Positions 5,658 to 5,968 of a stretch of 5,968 nucleotides of DNA are shown in pieces (the stretch's first letter is position 1; every line of letters begins with the position of its first letter). A program made the translations under genes and the position numbers. The stretch is from positions 1-5,968 of the forward strand of contig JAJOKN010000029.1 of NCBI GenBank assembly GCA_021129815.1. The letters run 5' to 3'. The DNA comes from Desulfotomaculum sp. (GTDB lineage: Bacteria > Bacillota > Desulfotomaculia > Desulfotomaculales > Desulfohalotomaculaceae). The notes under the pieces are model-generated. The model was not told the DNA's origin and did no database searches. It worked only from the letters and a program-made list of their open reading frames with translations.

Positions 5658-5968
5658 TTTTATAGAAAAAACATGTAAAGATGAAAATACTTATGTAGAT
5701 ATAGGTTCAGTTAAATCAACTTCTCATGTCTTATCTTCTTTATTTTCAGCCTCTGATGTTAAAAGACTAGTCTGTAATAAAAAGGCATTTATAAATTTCC
5801 CGCAAGAATTAATTTTAAACGATGTGCCAAAATTATTTCCAAAAGAGCTTCTTGTCATTGAAATACTTGAAGATGTGGAACCTGACAGAAGAAATAATTA
5901 GAGCTCTTATAAAGTTAAAAAATGAAGGATATACCATTGCGCTAGATGACTTTATTTATCATAAAGAC
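5656..5968 (+). pseudogene. EAL/HDOD-family (YuxH-like) signalling protein, 5'-truncated and frameshifted, partial at window end
   Basis: The frame containing KDENTYVDIGSVKSTSHVLS, KAFINFPQELILNDVPKLF and PKELLVIEILEDVEP matches the degenerate EAL domain of YuxH-like EAL-HDOD proteins. After CCT at 5881-5883 the frame runs into TAG at 5899-5901. Shifted by one base from 5885 it continues as TEEIIRALIKLKNEGYTIAL and DDFIYHKD to the window edge, so one extra base near 5884 breaks the gene. The normal N-terminus (an MDVFIARQPI-type start and the EAL-equivalent YAYELL segment) is absent. Upstream is AT-only sequence with no start codon or ribosome-binding site. The usual DDFG loop reads DDFI, and family members of this type often bind cyclic di-GMP weakly or not at all. 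The HDOD half would lie beyond the window. Confidence 0.75.

Overview
This is an AT-rich window whose gene content fits a low-GC Gram-positive of the Clostridia, perhaps a Thermosediminibacterales or Thermoanaerobacterales relative. The lineage is inferred from the protein families and codon use, not from any marker gene. The window has three intact genes and is otherwise a patchwork of decaying fragments. No tRNA, rRNA, CRISPR array or replication origin was seen.

Left third (1-1560): two adjacent minus-strand genes are ruined. Positions 669-1026 hold the two ends of a DUF3866 protein, with a frameshift and the middle of the gene missing. Positions 35-658 hold an unrecognised protein broken by at least four frameshifts and one in-frame stop. 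Next, on the plus strand, come the left end and first ~90 codons of an insertion-sequence transposase (promoter at 1108-1116, gene from 1171). It carries a 12-bp inverted repeat whose right arm abuts the ribosome-binding site. The transposase stops abruptly near 1440 and is joined within a few bases to the last ~37 codons of a second, unrelated gene. That remnant belongs to the AAA-ATPase-like/PD-(D/E)XK (DUF1703) family, the same broad family as the intact gene that follows.

Middle (1691-3415): one complete AAA-ATPase-like/PD-(D/E)XK protein of 574 residues, plus strand. It has the degenerate P-loop, acidic Walker-B-like motif and C-terminal nuclease-type D...ExK...QxxxY residues. Its codon choice is unlike its neighbours, which suggests acquisition. 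The decayed relative just upstream suggests repeated gain and loss of this family here.

Right third (3557-5968): two minus-strand housekeeping membrane genes, a two-repeat Ca2+/Na+ antiporter and, 171 bp upstream of it, a six-helix voltage-sensor-type K+ channel with a TVGYGD filter. Both act on cation balance, but the antiporter has its own candidate promoter, so co-transcription is not assured. The far right end carries, on the plus strand, a 5'-truncated and frameshifted fragment of a YuxH-like EAL/HDOD signalling protein that runs off the window. The space between channel and EAL fragment holds a 20-bp tandem repeat and a 23-nt AT palindrome.

The most interesting points are the successive DUF1703-type genes (one dead, one intact and compositionally foreign) next to an IS scar, and the IS hairpin that could silence transposase translation on read-through transcripts.
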